Below, piece after piece: positions 12,782 to 25,616 of a DNA stretch of 64,000 bases. Origin of the DNA: Argentina anserina (Eukaryota; Streptophyta; Magnoliopsida; Rosales; Rosaceae); contig NC_065874.1 of the NCBI RefSeq assembly GCF_933775445.1, positions 13,101,001-13,165,000 of the forward strand, given 5' to 3'. A program made the translations under genes and the position numbers. Positions within the stretch are counted from its first letter, which is position 1. Every line of letters starts with the position of its first letter. The notes beneath the pieces are model-generated. The model did not search any database. It saw only the letters and a list, made by a program, of their open reading frames with translations, and had not been told where the DNA came from.

Positions 12782-14166
12782 AATTTACCATCATATGATT
12801 TTTATTTATCTCCTCTTTTTCCTTATAAAAAAACACATCAGAGTCACCTGATTACAGAACAGAAACCAACAAGGAAGATGCTGCTGCTTCGATTTCCTTT
12901 CCTCACAGTTTTGACACAGAAAGAGAAGGATACATGTTGTACTCAGAGAAAAATAAATCCCATTGCTTTATGCTCTATATCTGGGGATTAGAGAGAAAGG
13001 ATTTCACTACATTTGCTCTGGTTTTTTTTCCCTGATATCCTAATTTTTTTGCTTCTATGTTCTATTTTACGGAAACAATTAGGTGTACCTAAGATTAGTT
13101 GTGAACTTAATAATGGCATATGCTGTAGTGGCAGCTATTAAACCCAACAGCAGTCGGAATCAAAGTATTGGTGATCAATTTTGCTTTTTGGCTGGTCGCA
13201 TGACTAGTAACTTTTCATTTTCATTTTCATTTTCATTTTCATTTTCATTTCATGAACTGCAACCAACAATTGCTTCTCCAAACGAGAGACTACTTGCAAC
13301 AGAAACAATTGCAAATTAAGCAGAACCCAATCAACAGTGCCTATTTGCCTAGCTCAACTAAGAAAAAAGACAACGGAGACCAAGCAAGAACCTTGGTTTA
13401 GGCTTCTGTTTCTTCTCCCATGAAGATTCTATAGTAATGAGATTATGACTGCATTGGGAGATTAGCAAATTCTTGCTGTAAATTTCAGAATCAGAGAGAA
13501 GAGATATGTTACTATGGTCATGGAATATGGGCGCCTGATCCTTGTGTACTAACCGGAAGGGCACCTAAGGCCCTGAAAGTTTAGTTTGATCCGAACATGA
13601 ATTCAGGCAGCCGGTTCAGGAACCATGAGCTTCCTGAGAGAGTTATGCTCGTATTTCTGGCAGAGTTTGTAGCCAAACAAACCAGACCAACGATTGTTTG
13701 CCCTCGTTGTAAGTTACAACGGAGTGCGTTACTCTTCCCAACCAGTTTGTGATGGGTTCAAAAACCAGACTTTTTATCAAAACCCGATGTATATTGATAA
13801 CGATTTCAAAACACAGGTTTTTCCATTAGAGGTAACAGAAAATCATGAAATACGAGCAAGCGTGGAGAAGAAGGGTACTATCGAGCAAAGTACAGAACTT
13901 TTCTTTGTCATTAGAACTTCTGTTTGGAATTCTTCTTCTGTAACATGATGATTTCAATTTTTAAAGCATGGAAGTTCAGTAAAGGTCAGCTAATCTGAAT
14001 CATGGAAACCTCATCTAAACGTGCAGCAAATTGACAACCAAGGCCAAGCTTCTACAAAAGATGAAGTGCACGTTGGCAGACTGTTGAAGTTCCACAAAAT
14101 TGTGTACTATTCTTTTCCGCTTTTGGTTATCTCCAAGCTAATCTTCCGATGTTGAAATACTGGTGT
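12782..14166. other. Convergent intergenic region and 3' UTRs
   Basis: Lies between the 3' ends of the ABC1-family kinase gene (plus) and the UBP14 gene (minus). The first few hundred bases are probably kinase 3' UTR. Short frames around 13350-13950 match nothing I know. Confidence 0.6.
13211..13253. repeat. (TTTTCA)n hexanucleotide repeat
   Basis: About seven TTTTCA units in a row, the last imperfect. It lies downstream of the ABC1-family kinase gene. Confidence 0.9.
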
Positions 14167-17100
14167 CTAACTGTTTAGTCTCTCAAAGAAGTAAAGATAG
14201 CCCATGTCCTTTGGAGGATTGACAGAAGCCCCAACCTTCGCATCATTGAAGATTACCCATCTACCATCTTTGAAGATGTGTGCGACATAGTGTCCACAGA
14301 GTGTAGAGGTTCCAATATGGCTTACTATTCCTATGAGTCTGTACCCTGCATGAAGTCAAAAGCATAAAATATACAGTATTTACATTAGAATAGGTTGCGT
14401 CAGTCAAATACACACCAAAGACACATTAATATCACATGCTGCAGTTTAAGAAAAAGTGTAGGATACTTACTCCCTCCTCCATCAGGTAGCCCTGAATCAG
14501 CAGCAGTGGGTGTAGCTTCTGATGTTGTTGCATCCATATCAGTTGAGACAGCAGCACCAGGATTGCTGAATATCCAATCTGTGGCTTTCTCAATGTCTCC
14601 ACCCTGAATAAGGAAAGTGTAATAATAAGGAAAGGCTGACCAATCTTGAGTGGTCGCAATGTACAACTCACAACTCGTGCAAAAACCATAACAAAAGCTA
14701 CAGATTATTAAAATAGAGAAGACAAGAAAGAGAACAACAACAAGAAGCTGCAAAAAAGTCTTACCGATGCTTTCAATGCGGCCCGAGCAATATCTTCCTG
14801 AAAACCAAATGAAATCAACATATCCACTTTTGATTGGTCAACCTCAATTTGTCCGCCTTGAGAGATAGGTGTGTCTATATCTGGACAGAATAGAGTGGAT
14901 CAGTATTATTTAATGCCCGTCACAAACACAGTTGAATCGGCAACTCTTGCTAGCAAGATACTGGTGTACTGCTCTCCAGGATGAGAAAGTTCTAGTGAAG
15001 ATAGTAATTACCTGGATCACCCATGTGCGAAAGTACCCAATTCATTGCCTCTTCCACTCCTGCATTTGAGGTGTTAATGGCAGCTTTCTGACAATGAAGA
15101 TGATTAAATCCCATTGAAACAAGCTGGGCAACAATATTCTCATCTGCCGCAGGCTTGGTTGGTTCTTCCTGTTCTCCAGGAACTGTGCAGACATTATTCA
15201 AAAGAATCAGATTATATCTTCAACTTATGCGATGCCAACTAGTACAATAATATAAAAGATGAAAAAGTACATCGGCAGTGTAATGTAGGCAATGCAGTGA
15301 GGTATACAAATAACTTTTTAACCTGAGTTCGTATGCAAGTTCATGCTTGTAATAAAATGCTTTGAAAATGATAACACAAGGAATCACAAGGCTGGACGTA
15401 TAACAGATTAGGTAAAGACTTCACAAAAAGATCACTAAGGTGATAAATAATAACCAATACACATACACAGGCAGATTTTACAGTTTCTGTAAATAAACTT
15501 CTGTACGATACTAGGAAAAAGAACGATCATAATTCATACCACTCTCCGGTAGCAACTCCTCTTCCGGTTGAAGCCCCTTACTGCACATGTGACTAATATC
15601 TATAATATCAGGAACATCGATGTAGACATCTGCAAATATATACATAAACATTAAGAACAGTGCCAAAATGCCATATAGATGCAAAGGAACCTTGGGAAGC
15701 CAAGAGAATTACCAAGCTTTTTTGGCACCCAGCCATCCTCCATTACAAATTTTCGCATATGCAACACCAAATAGTCGGGGAATGAAGTTAGACCTGCACT
15801 CCTGCAAAATATAAGATGGAGAAAAGTAAGAAACAAGTTTTATCGAAATAAATCAAATTTTATCCATAGTAAATTAGAAATGACCAATTTCAAAAGAAAA
15901 GATTAAAAATAGAATGGAAATTCCTAGCTTATTGTTGAAGGAAAATAGCCAATGTGCCAAAACCTGACCAGCATATGGCAAGTTCGTAAATGCCAAGCAT
16001 GGCTTGTGGGGGGATGTTCAGTCAGTTTATAATCAATTTTTTTTATGGCAAAAATGCCAATTTGCATCCCCCAAACTTGGCCATAATTGTCACTTTGCAC
16101 CTCGAATTTGTAATTGAGTCAATTTACCTCTTGAACTTAGTAAAAACTGTCAATTTACACCCCGTCCGTTAAATTTAATATTTTCCATCCAAGTTTAAGT
16201 CACATGCCATGCATGTGATGGGTAGTCTTGCCATATAAAATTACTTGAGAGGAAGACTTGCAACTAGGTTATTGTTTTTCAAAACATGTTATTGATTTAT
16301 ATAATTTTTAATTTACATGAATTGGTATGTTAGAAGATATTAGAAAAATATAAATAAATATATAATAGCATTATAAATTAAAAATAAATGTGCACATATA
16401 TAATTATATACACACTATCTTTGAAATGGGTGGGTATGCAGGGTATATAATTCGAAGTTTTATTTAGTAAGGTTGAGTATGTTGAAAAAAGATATAAATA
16501 AATTATTTGATAAAAAAATGAATCCTCCTTTTAAAGAATATTTTTATTTATTTATTATTAAAAAAATTACATATATAAAATAACAAAATTACCCCTCATG
16601 TACATAGCATGTGACACGAAATTGGATGGAAATACTTAAACTTAACGGATTGGGTGTAAATCGGCAATTTTTACCAAGTTTATGAGGTAAATTGACTCAA
16701 TTACAAGTTCGGGGTGCAAACTGACAATTATGTCCAAGTTTAGGGTGCAAATTGGCATTTTAGTCATTTTTTATTTGGGAGACATCAACAAAATTCTTTT
16801 CCAACTCAATTTAAGTCTTTCAAATGAACTCTTGTCTAACGATCAGCATCGTCCAATATCAAATCTAAGTAATTTATTGTAATTATAATAAGCTGACATA
16901 TTTTGCAGAAAGTATAGAAAACCAGCATCATCATCTAGGAAGAATCAACATCAGTAAATAACCAGAAAGCTTACTTTATTGCTGTTGTCTTGGCCTTCAA
17001 GGCAGTACTGTGGAAATCCTGTATCTCCTCTGGTGACGAAAAGCTTGCAAGGCATGCCTCTAGAGGGACCCTTGGACGTACAATTTCATCGCTGGATCTG

Positions 17101-20100
17101 GTAAAATTGACATGGTTAGCGAATAATTACAGTGGTTATCACAGAGAAAAATATGATACGACACACATGAACTTACACTTCCTTGCCTTCCGAAATCTTT
17201 TCAGCTTTCAGTTTTTGAAATGCTGCAAGCTCTTCTGCATTTTGCAACAAAAATAAAAGACATTAGACAGTCAATCATTGCACGCATGGTTCAATAATAA
17301 GTTAATAACAAACTCAAAAATTGCCTTTATTAGTAGCTTCATGCAGCGGAATGTTCAAGGAAAGAATGTAGTCCAGTCTCCTATTGTACGCAACTTTTCC
17401 AGATGAACACATAATACGATCTTCAATACCAAACTTAAAACTCCTAGAAGGATCAATTTCAGGTCTCCCACCATGAGCTCGTTCGACCTGATCAAGAAAG
17501 TGCAAGAAGAACTCCAAGGCATCCTAAACAAAAGTTGGCATTCAGGCATTCAGATTAAAGATCAAGAAAGAATATTAAATTAGTAGAGTAGCTTTGGAAG
17601 AAAGGCTTTACAGTAGCATTTAAGTATTGCAACTGCTGGATAAAACGGCCGAAGTAAGTCCTTTCTATTATCTTCTACATTATATAAGCATACTGTAAAC
17701 TAGACAAAATAACTACCATCCCGCACTAAATAGAAAGAGATCGTAAGCATACCTGCTGTCTCATGGAAGAAAATTCAGGATGACTGGCAGCTATAACAGC
17801 CTTGAACATACGAGGAGGTATCCCATCCTGTTTCTATATTTGTAATAGGGGTGGCCAAAACAAAAGAATGTCAGAACAAGTCAAAATGGATCAATATGAA
17901 CTCTTTACATCCTAAGGGAAGTTCCTTGTCTTTCCTTTTTGATTACTTTTATCTTTTTGATAAATAAATATATAAAATGGAGAAGATATACAAGAATAAT
18001 TGAAATAGATGATAACTTAACATGACTTCATGGTCAACAGCAAAGAATATGACTGTTTATCCAGAAAGCTTACCAAATTTGTAGTAGGGGTGATAGCATT
18101 TGTCTGATCTTTTTCCTGGATGACACATAAGAACATGTAAACCAATCAGAGAACAGGAGCAGAAGTGTCAAATGAAAGAAACCATTCTTCTCTAACAGGC
18201 ATACCTCTGATACAGGAACAGAGTATTTTCCAGACAGCAAACCATGTGCCAACTTAGTTCTGCCATACAACATGAAAGCTTTTATACACTCATAGAGATT
18301 ATTCCTCCCTAGACCTGCCTTCTATGAATAACCTAATCATAACCTAATCATGTAATGATTGAGTAGAAAGGGAAAGAGAAAAAAGGATAAAATTTTGCAA
18401 ATGTACAATAACTACAATATAAATGCTTGCAGTTTAAGCAACTCATTTAAATTATAAAAAAACATTTTAGAGCAAACCATAATTGCAGGATGTGCAATAC
18501 TTACAGCTGCATGTTCAAATCTACAGTAGGATCAGCTGGAGCCTTCTCAAATGCTGCTTTCAGACTTTGATTCTTGTAGTATCTGAGGAATATAACTACT
18601 AATCAGCATAATTTCAATGAATGTTACATTTTAGTGAGATTATATGATATACACTAACCCGGAATAGAAGGAATGCGTTGAGAGTACTACTTGCATAGTT
18701 GCTGCCATGTAGCAGCTGCACGAAAAAAAAAGAGATATTTATACAAATAGTACAACTTCTATATCTTCACCAGCACTAGACAGGTATATAAGCTACCTGT
18801 TTCCAAGATTGACAAGACCAGTGTAACCAGGTCCAAAAATCGGCTCAACTTCCTGTCCACTTTCTTGAATACGGTTCCAGTCAAAATTGGTATTCTGATC
18901 AAGCTCCCTTTCAGCAGTAGTCATCTCCGTCTGAAAAGGAAACAGTATAGTTACAATAACATCAGCTAGTAAAATTTATTAACCAGTTATGCGTCATTGG
19001 GAAGTTGACCTAATTCCATTATAAAAAATTACTGAACTTCTCAAAATAAAATAATAAGATCTTTAGTCAGAGATCTATGATTTTTTATTATAAAACAAAA
19101 AAATGACCGTATGATTCAACCAAATGGCCAGGGGCACACCTCCTAATGGAATATAGCATGTCGAACTGGTAGTTGATAATAAGACATCTTAAAAGTGCCA
19201 ACCCCTCGTGAAAAAGAACACAGATCATTTACAAGAGAAATTACATAAACTATAGAAGTTCCTCACATGCAACCAAAGTCATTATCTTCAGAAATGAAAA
19301 TCAGATATTTTATGCCTCCATTTACTAGTAAAAGAATATTTCAAATGTCATTTTCCCAGAAAAATTATAAATTACTAGATCCTTCATACTTTCTTCTTTA
19401 GTCAAGATTCATAAAAGACCTACTACACAAAAAAGGAAATCATTCTACAAAGTACATTTTATTCTAATCTCAGAAGGGAAAGCAACTAGTGGTAGTCATT
19501 CTTATACAATCAGAGTCCAATCAAACTATTTCATAAAAAAATAATTAAAATCTGTAATGAGAACCAACCTTCTGTAATGAGGAGAAATCAATGCCAAAAA
19601 ATGCCAGGTGTTGCGCTAAAAGTGGATCTATAACACTATCATCCTCTGGATAAGAGAAAACATCTGAGCTGCCACAATAAGTTACTCATGATTAGTAATA
19701 CATACATATAACAAATCTCATTTATCCACGAAATCAGCTGCAATTATACTATTAAACTCTTAATTCATGTTCTCCAGGATTATATATTGCTAGTTCGCGT
19801 TGTGCCAACCAACATATTTAATAATGTTTAGCATACACATTTATAACTTTCATCAGCATAAAAAAGAAGCATATGACTGTACTCAACAAAAAGATCTCTA
19901 TATATTGTTTATGGCAGCATTACCAGATCCTTCTAGATCAGCTGTAATTGTCCCTAGCTTTACAGCAAGAGGGTACCCTGTATCCTTATAGTATTCAGCA
20001 GCATGGTTATTTCCACCAGTACCATCCCAATTCTTTCGCCCACAAAGAATCGTTCCATCAGTTAGATTCATCCAAAGATTGTCTCTTTTATCACACTTAG

Positions 20101-21389
20101 AACATTTCCACCCAGATGAGGGAACAATGAAACCATTGTCAATCTGTTGCAAATTCATTGCATATACACTTGTTTGCTTCTTATCGGCTGTCCATGCTGC
20201 AAGTTGTTCTTTCTTCTCTGCACCCTCAGCCATTAAAATGCTATCAACCGCCAAGCGTACCTGCCGTTACAAAATTAACTCATTTCTTGATAAATAACTA
20301 TAGTACTTCGACATCAGTCAACACCTAAAATAAGTAAGAATGCAAACCTTCTCTGGCAGCTCAACAGATGGAAATGGTAGAGTCACGTAATCAGGCAACA
20401 AAACAATACTGTGAGATTCTTCATATTCAGGTTCATTGTTGTCAAATCCCCCATCAATACCTACAAGCCAAAAGAATATATATTTAACTTTCACTAGCCA
20501 CAGCTAAAATCTAGCAGAAAATAATATAAAAAGCACATATAATGTAGGAAACATAAAGAACATCTCTTCCAAACTCAGCGATCACAGGAATATAATGTCA
20601 AGAAGCACAGAACCTCCATAAGCACAAGCACATATCATACTGATCAAAAATTACCTATAGCCATGAGCGTTGGTTTCTTTGAAGGCCTATCTTCAGGAAC
20701 CAAAACTTTAGTTTGCTTTATATGCAGATAAACTGGATTCCCAGTCTTCTCATAGTGCCATCCAACATAATCCTTCCCAAAAGCGAGAAATGAGTTCATG
20801 TCGACAAACAAGCCGCCTTCTGATCTCTGAAACTCATACCAATCAAAAACACCGTAAAAAGTCCACTCTCCAAGCACAATACATGTATATATATGAGGAA
20901 CCTAGTCAATCGAAATTTCCGGCACAATCTAAATTTTCAGGAGTTGATTCTTAAGAGCATTCTAAACCTCATTTCGAATCTCAAAACAAACCTTGTCACA
21001 AGAATATCAGAAAAGCCCTAAAAACAAACTACTCTTCCATTTCTTTAACAACTACACTAGCTCAGCTTTCTTACCTTGCAAATAATTAAAATTCCACAAG
21101 CAAATTTCGACGAAAACACAATCATGAACCGCGATGAAAATCAAGAAACACTAAGCAGCACACTAATTGAATCCTAAACAGTAGCAAAAATCGATTAAAG
21201 CAACAGAATCGAAATTTCAAGAAATGAAAAGTGAAATAAAAAGCGAAATGGAGAGTGGTAAAAGCAAGTCGGGGAGAGTAAAACGGAGGTTACCGGAGTG
21301 TCGAAGGAGACGCAGCATTCTTGCTTGAAGATGCGGTTAGTCGGCTCGGGGATCCGAACGCGGGAGAGGTTGGATCGGAGAAGCTCCAT
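14167..21389 (-). CDS. UBP14: Ubiquitin carboxyl-terminal hydrolase 14 (USP5-type)
   Basis: Cleaves free and lysine-linked polyubiquitin chains and so recycles ubiquitin for the proteasome. Twenty exons from ATG at 21387-21389 to stop at 14167-14169 sum to 2412 nt (803 aa), close to the usual length. In order: an N-terminal variant region, a zinc-finger UBP ([24 protein letters not shown], exon 19924-20260), a USP Cys box [17 protein letters not shown] split between exons 18797-18930 and 18659-18715, two UBA domains (exon 15012-15182; exons 14765-14880 and 14471-14603), and a His box [19 protein letters not shown] (14167-14345). All splice sites are GT-AG except the donor after exon 17325-17523, which is GC. 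Intron 15802-16974 contains a transposon. The coding region looks intact. Confidence 0.95.
16045..16767. mobile_element. TIR element inside a UBP14 intron
   Basis: About 723 bp bounded by roughly 150-bp terminal inverted repeats, about 85 percent alike by eye. The left end begins ATGGCAAAAATGCC; the right end read inward begins ATGACTAAAATGCC. No coding capacity is seen in the AT-rich middle. The insertion site is a T-run, so the target duplication cannot be defined. TIR length suggests a Mutator-like non-autonomous element. It sits between exons 16975-17097 and 15713-15801 and leaves both splice sites intact. Confidence 0.75.
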
Positions 21390-21869
21390 CGGGTCAAGGA
21401 AGAAGACGACGAGGGTTTTAGGATTTAGGGAGAGAAAGAGAGAGTAAATGCTTGTACACGCTTTTTTGATGCCTTGCTCTTCTTCTCCGTCTCGAGAAGC
21501 TTCGGAGTTTATTTCGATTGAAAAGGGAAAGCTGTGATAAGGGAAATTAACTTTGAAATTTTAACCCAAATGAGAGGTGAAAACTGAAAAGAGTTACTGG
21601 GGAGAGTGTGACTGTTAAAAATTGGGTTAGGACTTATGATAAGAGACCAAGTTCACGCATTAGAATGATTAGATCACTCGATTGGACATAAACATTGTTT
21701 ACAGATTTTTTATATTATATTTTTACGTATTGATTTCGGTTGCTATGTCTCAACCGTCAATAAAATATTTAAACGAAGATTATAGCAAATTATATATTAG
21801 TATCTAAAGACAACTTAAATTATAAAAAATGTCAATGAAAAACAATCTAATTATAAAATGGTTAATCTC

Positions 21870-22584
21870 TAGGGTGGGTTGGTAGGTATACCAACATCAT
21901 TTTTACAATACCGCCTATCAACCAACACATAATTAGTATGAAAATCCACCATTTTTACCAACAAATAAAGTTGATATACCAACTAATTGATATGGTTAGT
22001 ACGGTTGGGTTGATAATGGACATTTACTAACATATTTATGGCCCAAAAATTTAAAGGTCAAATCCAAATAAGTAATAACAATTAACAACACAAATACAAA
22101 GTTTTATACAACTTCAACTAAATTACCAAATACAAAGTCATAGATTAAACATGTCAAAGTCAAAATATAAATTTAACAAAAATATACCATTGAGACTTAT
22201 TTTTCACTAAATGTAGGAAAAATTTATGGATATATATATATATATAGTTTTTAAGAATATATATATATATATATATATTGTTTTGTATGAGTTATTGTAA
22301 TTGCAACTAGGCTAGTGGTAGTTGGCTTCAACTTACATGGAGTCGACTAAGTTCGACTCATCATAGATGCATATGTTGGAGTTTTTTTTCATAAAACTCT
22401 TATTTTGGTTAGTACATCATATTATGGTACACAAAAAACTTATACTACCTACCAACCATATTTTGAAGTATAGTACGGTATGTTGTACCGTGTACCATGG
22501 TATAACTTGGTGGTATACCAATATATATAGTACAATTGGCATATAAATTTGTTGGCATAGAATTGTGTACCATTGACACCCCTA
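21870..22584. mobile_element. Probable hAT-like non-autonomous element
   Basis: The right end read inward begins TAGGGGTGTCAATGG, a typical plant hAT terminus. The left end begins TAGGGTGGGTTGG and matches it only loosely. The 8-bp flanks TTAATCTC (21862-21869) and GTCATCTC (22585-22592) agree at 6 of 8 bases, as expected for an old target duplication. The interior is rich in short palindromes such as GGTATACC. No transposase is visible. Confidence 0.45.
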
Positions 22585-24590
22585 GTCATCTCATTTAAAT
22601 ATAAATTAGAAAAAGATATAAAAAAAACTTTAAATAAAATTAAAAAATAGTCACTTCTTTTTTATTTTTCCGGACGATTTTGCCCTTTTTCACACTCTTC
22701 ATCTTCCACTTTTTCTTTTTCTTCTATAACAACTATAAGTTTGCCGTCCGGCCATTGATTTAAGCGTATTTGGTACCGTTAGAAGATCTCTCCTCCAATT
22801 CATTTGATACCATACCAACTCCGAACCGACTACCGTACAAGGTACAGAAACCCTCGCAAGGGGCTGCCGCCATCCATGGTGATGCTCCAAGTTTTTTCGG
22901 CAAAACTAGAGCCCAAGGCTCCATAAATCTAGATATTCTCTTCATTTTAAGCACATTCATATCGATCTCTTTTGAATTTTAACATAATTTCATGGATTTA
23001 CAAATTTCTCTCAGCATGTCATATTTGTAGTCACACCACCAGTCACACCAATAATCACACTAGTTGTTACAATATCGACATTGTGACTGTCATTGTATAC
23101 CCGTGTATCTAGTAGTGTGATTGCACTTGTGACTTTTTTATGTGACTATATTGTGACAATAAGAAAATGAAAAAAAAAAGGAAGTAGAAAAGAATATGCT
23201 TTTTATAAGAAAAAGGAAGTAAAAAAAGGAGTTGAAAATAAGTGGAGTCGATCAGTTCACACCCATGCTTAGAACAACTTGTCTTTCTTTTTGTGTAACG
23301 GCAGTACATCTACTGGCTATGACTACTATGACGAAAAATGTGGTCCAATTTGCAGGATATGCTTTTTATTTTGTCCAATGTCATGAAGTAGCCCTTAAAA
23401 CTAAGTAATGTTATCTAGACTATCTATATTGTGTAATCAGTGCAAATGTAGTATTGGCAGTATACTAATACCATGAAAGTTTAATGCCTGTTAGCTCTTA
23501 AACTTAGTGTTAATAGCTATGATTATTTAAAGAGTTTGGCCCTCACTTTGTAATTTGGGGTGCACCTCTATATTCAGGTCATTGAAGGTGCAATGAACAA
23601 TTTGTTATTGTAATTAGTTGCTGAATAGTTTTCTTTTTTGATAGTTTAGCATACTATTTCGCAGTACTTATAGTTTCTACCTTTGGTGTTCTTCAAATTG
23701 ATTCATATGAGAGATTGTATTTTTGCTAGAGATGATGTGTGAGATATAATGTGTGTGGCCTTTTGTTTTTGGTTTAATGAGTTCTATACATGGCTACTGA
23801 TTTCAAGAAAGGTAACCAAGTGATGGGGTGAGAGTGGAATTATTGTGGCAGTAAGAGGGAAGAGGTAGAAACAATGGAGTTCAGTTTCTTAGTAGGATGG
23901 TCATTTTTCTAAACTTAGTCTTATTTTGTCTCTTTTATTTTCTTTTTAGGATATTGGTGGATTAGGGTGAAGTCATTTGGTCATGTTTGAATTGATTTCC
24001 GCTTTTTTTTTTCTTCTATTTTCTCTAGGAATATTTGAATATCAAGACAACAATTTGCATATGTACGTGCTCATCAACTAAAGCAAAGTGGAATCAATTT
24101 CGTTAAGCATATTTCGTTCTCTCCATATCTATTAAAATTGTGGATAACCATAGTGTTTGTTTCTAAATAATCCAAACTTTATTCTTGGTCTTCTTTCAAT
24201 TTTGAGTGGAACTGAATATGTTTGTAGATTAAGGTTATGTTGGTTTTTATTTCAGTTTGGATTATTTTAGATCATTGATAGTTGGTCTTATTGTTTTGGA
24301 CTTCAGAAACCTTAAATATATGGTGATGGTAGTGTAAGTTCTATATTAATATCATCATTGGTTAATCACAGTGATTTTGCAGCTCTAATGTTCTTAAAAT
24401 GAGTGTCTGATTTTGTCAGATTTGTGATTTCAATTGTCAGAGTTGAAAGTTTTTGCAACGTTTTATTAACTTCACGAACGGTGATCTTCTCTTCATGAGA
24501 CGCTCATGATTTTGCCATATATTTAGAAGTGGACTTCAACTTAGGTATAAAGAGTTTAGAGAATGCATAAAATGAAACCTTACACATATA
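22585..24590. other. Spacer, possibly the body of a Helitron
   Basis: AT-rich with no recognised gene. The region upstream of 21390 and across this spacer would contain the UBP14 promoter only at its left limit. A Helitron-like 3' end closes the stretch at 24618. Its 5' TC terminus was not identified. Confidence 0.35.
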
Positions 24591-24618
24591 CCGCGGCGAA
24601 GCGCAGCCATGTACCTAG
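24591..24618 (+). mobile_element. Helitron-like 3' terminus
   Basis: CCGCGGCGAAGCGCAGC can form the short GC hairpin seen at plant Helitron 3' ends (usual form CCGCGGCGAAGCGCGG, here with one change). It is followed within 12 bases by CTAG and then T, the expected CTRR end and host T. The element extends leftward an unknown distance. Confidence 0.5.
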
Positions 24619-24781
24619 TAACTATATGTAGCCTTTGATCAGATTATACTGTAACCGAGGAGCATAAACCATGCCCTATACCGACAATACGTATTTATCG
24701 ACTTTAGTTAAGTGGTGAACATTCACTGCTTCGGTCATCACTAAAATTGATCTTAGGTCAAAAGATAAACAAAGATATTTT

Positions 24782-24893
24782 TGTTCCGGGAGAATTATTA
24801 TTCTACTATTTTGTGTGTCTTAGCCTATTTAGGTTTCCTTATTATAGTATATTATGCCTTAATGTACTAGATATGAATATCTGATTATTCGGG
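24782..24893 (+). repeat. Truncated left LTR of the copia relic
   Basis: Matches the first 112 bp of the right LTR with about eight substitutions. It ends abruptly at GATTATTCGGG, where GC-rich DNA begins. Confidence 0.75.
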
Positions 24894-25574
24894 CGCTGCT
24901 GCCTCAGCTCGTTTTTCCGGATCTCGACGTCGTCCTCTGCTGTCGAGGTCGCCCCCGAAGCCCAGAACGCCGACGTCTCTTTAGGCTGGGATCCTCCGAC
25001 CTCATCGTTGTGTAGCTCAGCCTTCTCGTCAACGTCGATGATTAACCCGTTCGCCAGATTGGAGCTCGCGCACTCGTCGAGCCTCCTCCATGTTGCAGCG
25101 CCCCAACGTCCTCACCCTGGATCGCAGCCCTCCCTCAACCTGGATTCTCCAAATCCGACCCGCGTCACTAACTTACACCGACTCGTTTTGGATATGGGCC
25201 CTCTGCTAGCCCAACAACTCCTATTGGGCCTCAGCCCTCCCGAGCCCAATGGCCTATTTACTCTAAACTCTATTCTTTTTCCTTTTCTTTTACCATTTAT
25301 TGATTTAATCGTTTTATTTGCACATTTAGTTTCTACCTAATTTTCACGTGCTCGTATAGGAAAAATAATCAATCTTTGTACCACTGTGATGACATGCATG
25401 CCTGAAATGGATGTTACTCAAGATCTTTTTATGCCATCAGTACGAAGATCAACGAGGTAAATGAATTCATCTAGTAGCTTTCCTGCATGACGATCGATTT
25501 GCGGAGCAATTTAATTATATGCGGTCTATTTGGCAGACCAACAAGTATGTTTTTTTTAAGTTGTTGTTTTTGAA

Positions 25575-25577
<3 letters not shown>

Positions 25578-25612
<35 letters not shown>
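25578..25612. repeat. (AT)n microsatellite
   Basis: About 17 AT units within the copia relic. Shorter AT runs occur near 22227, 22257, 47693, 48450 and 50279. Confidence 0.9.

Positions 25613-25616
<4 letters not shown>

Noticed and set aside
13694..13948. Plus-strand frame of 84 codons near the ABC1-family kinase gene
   Set aside because: It lacks a credible ATG start and any known motif, and lies in a convergent intergenic region.
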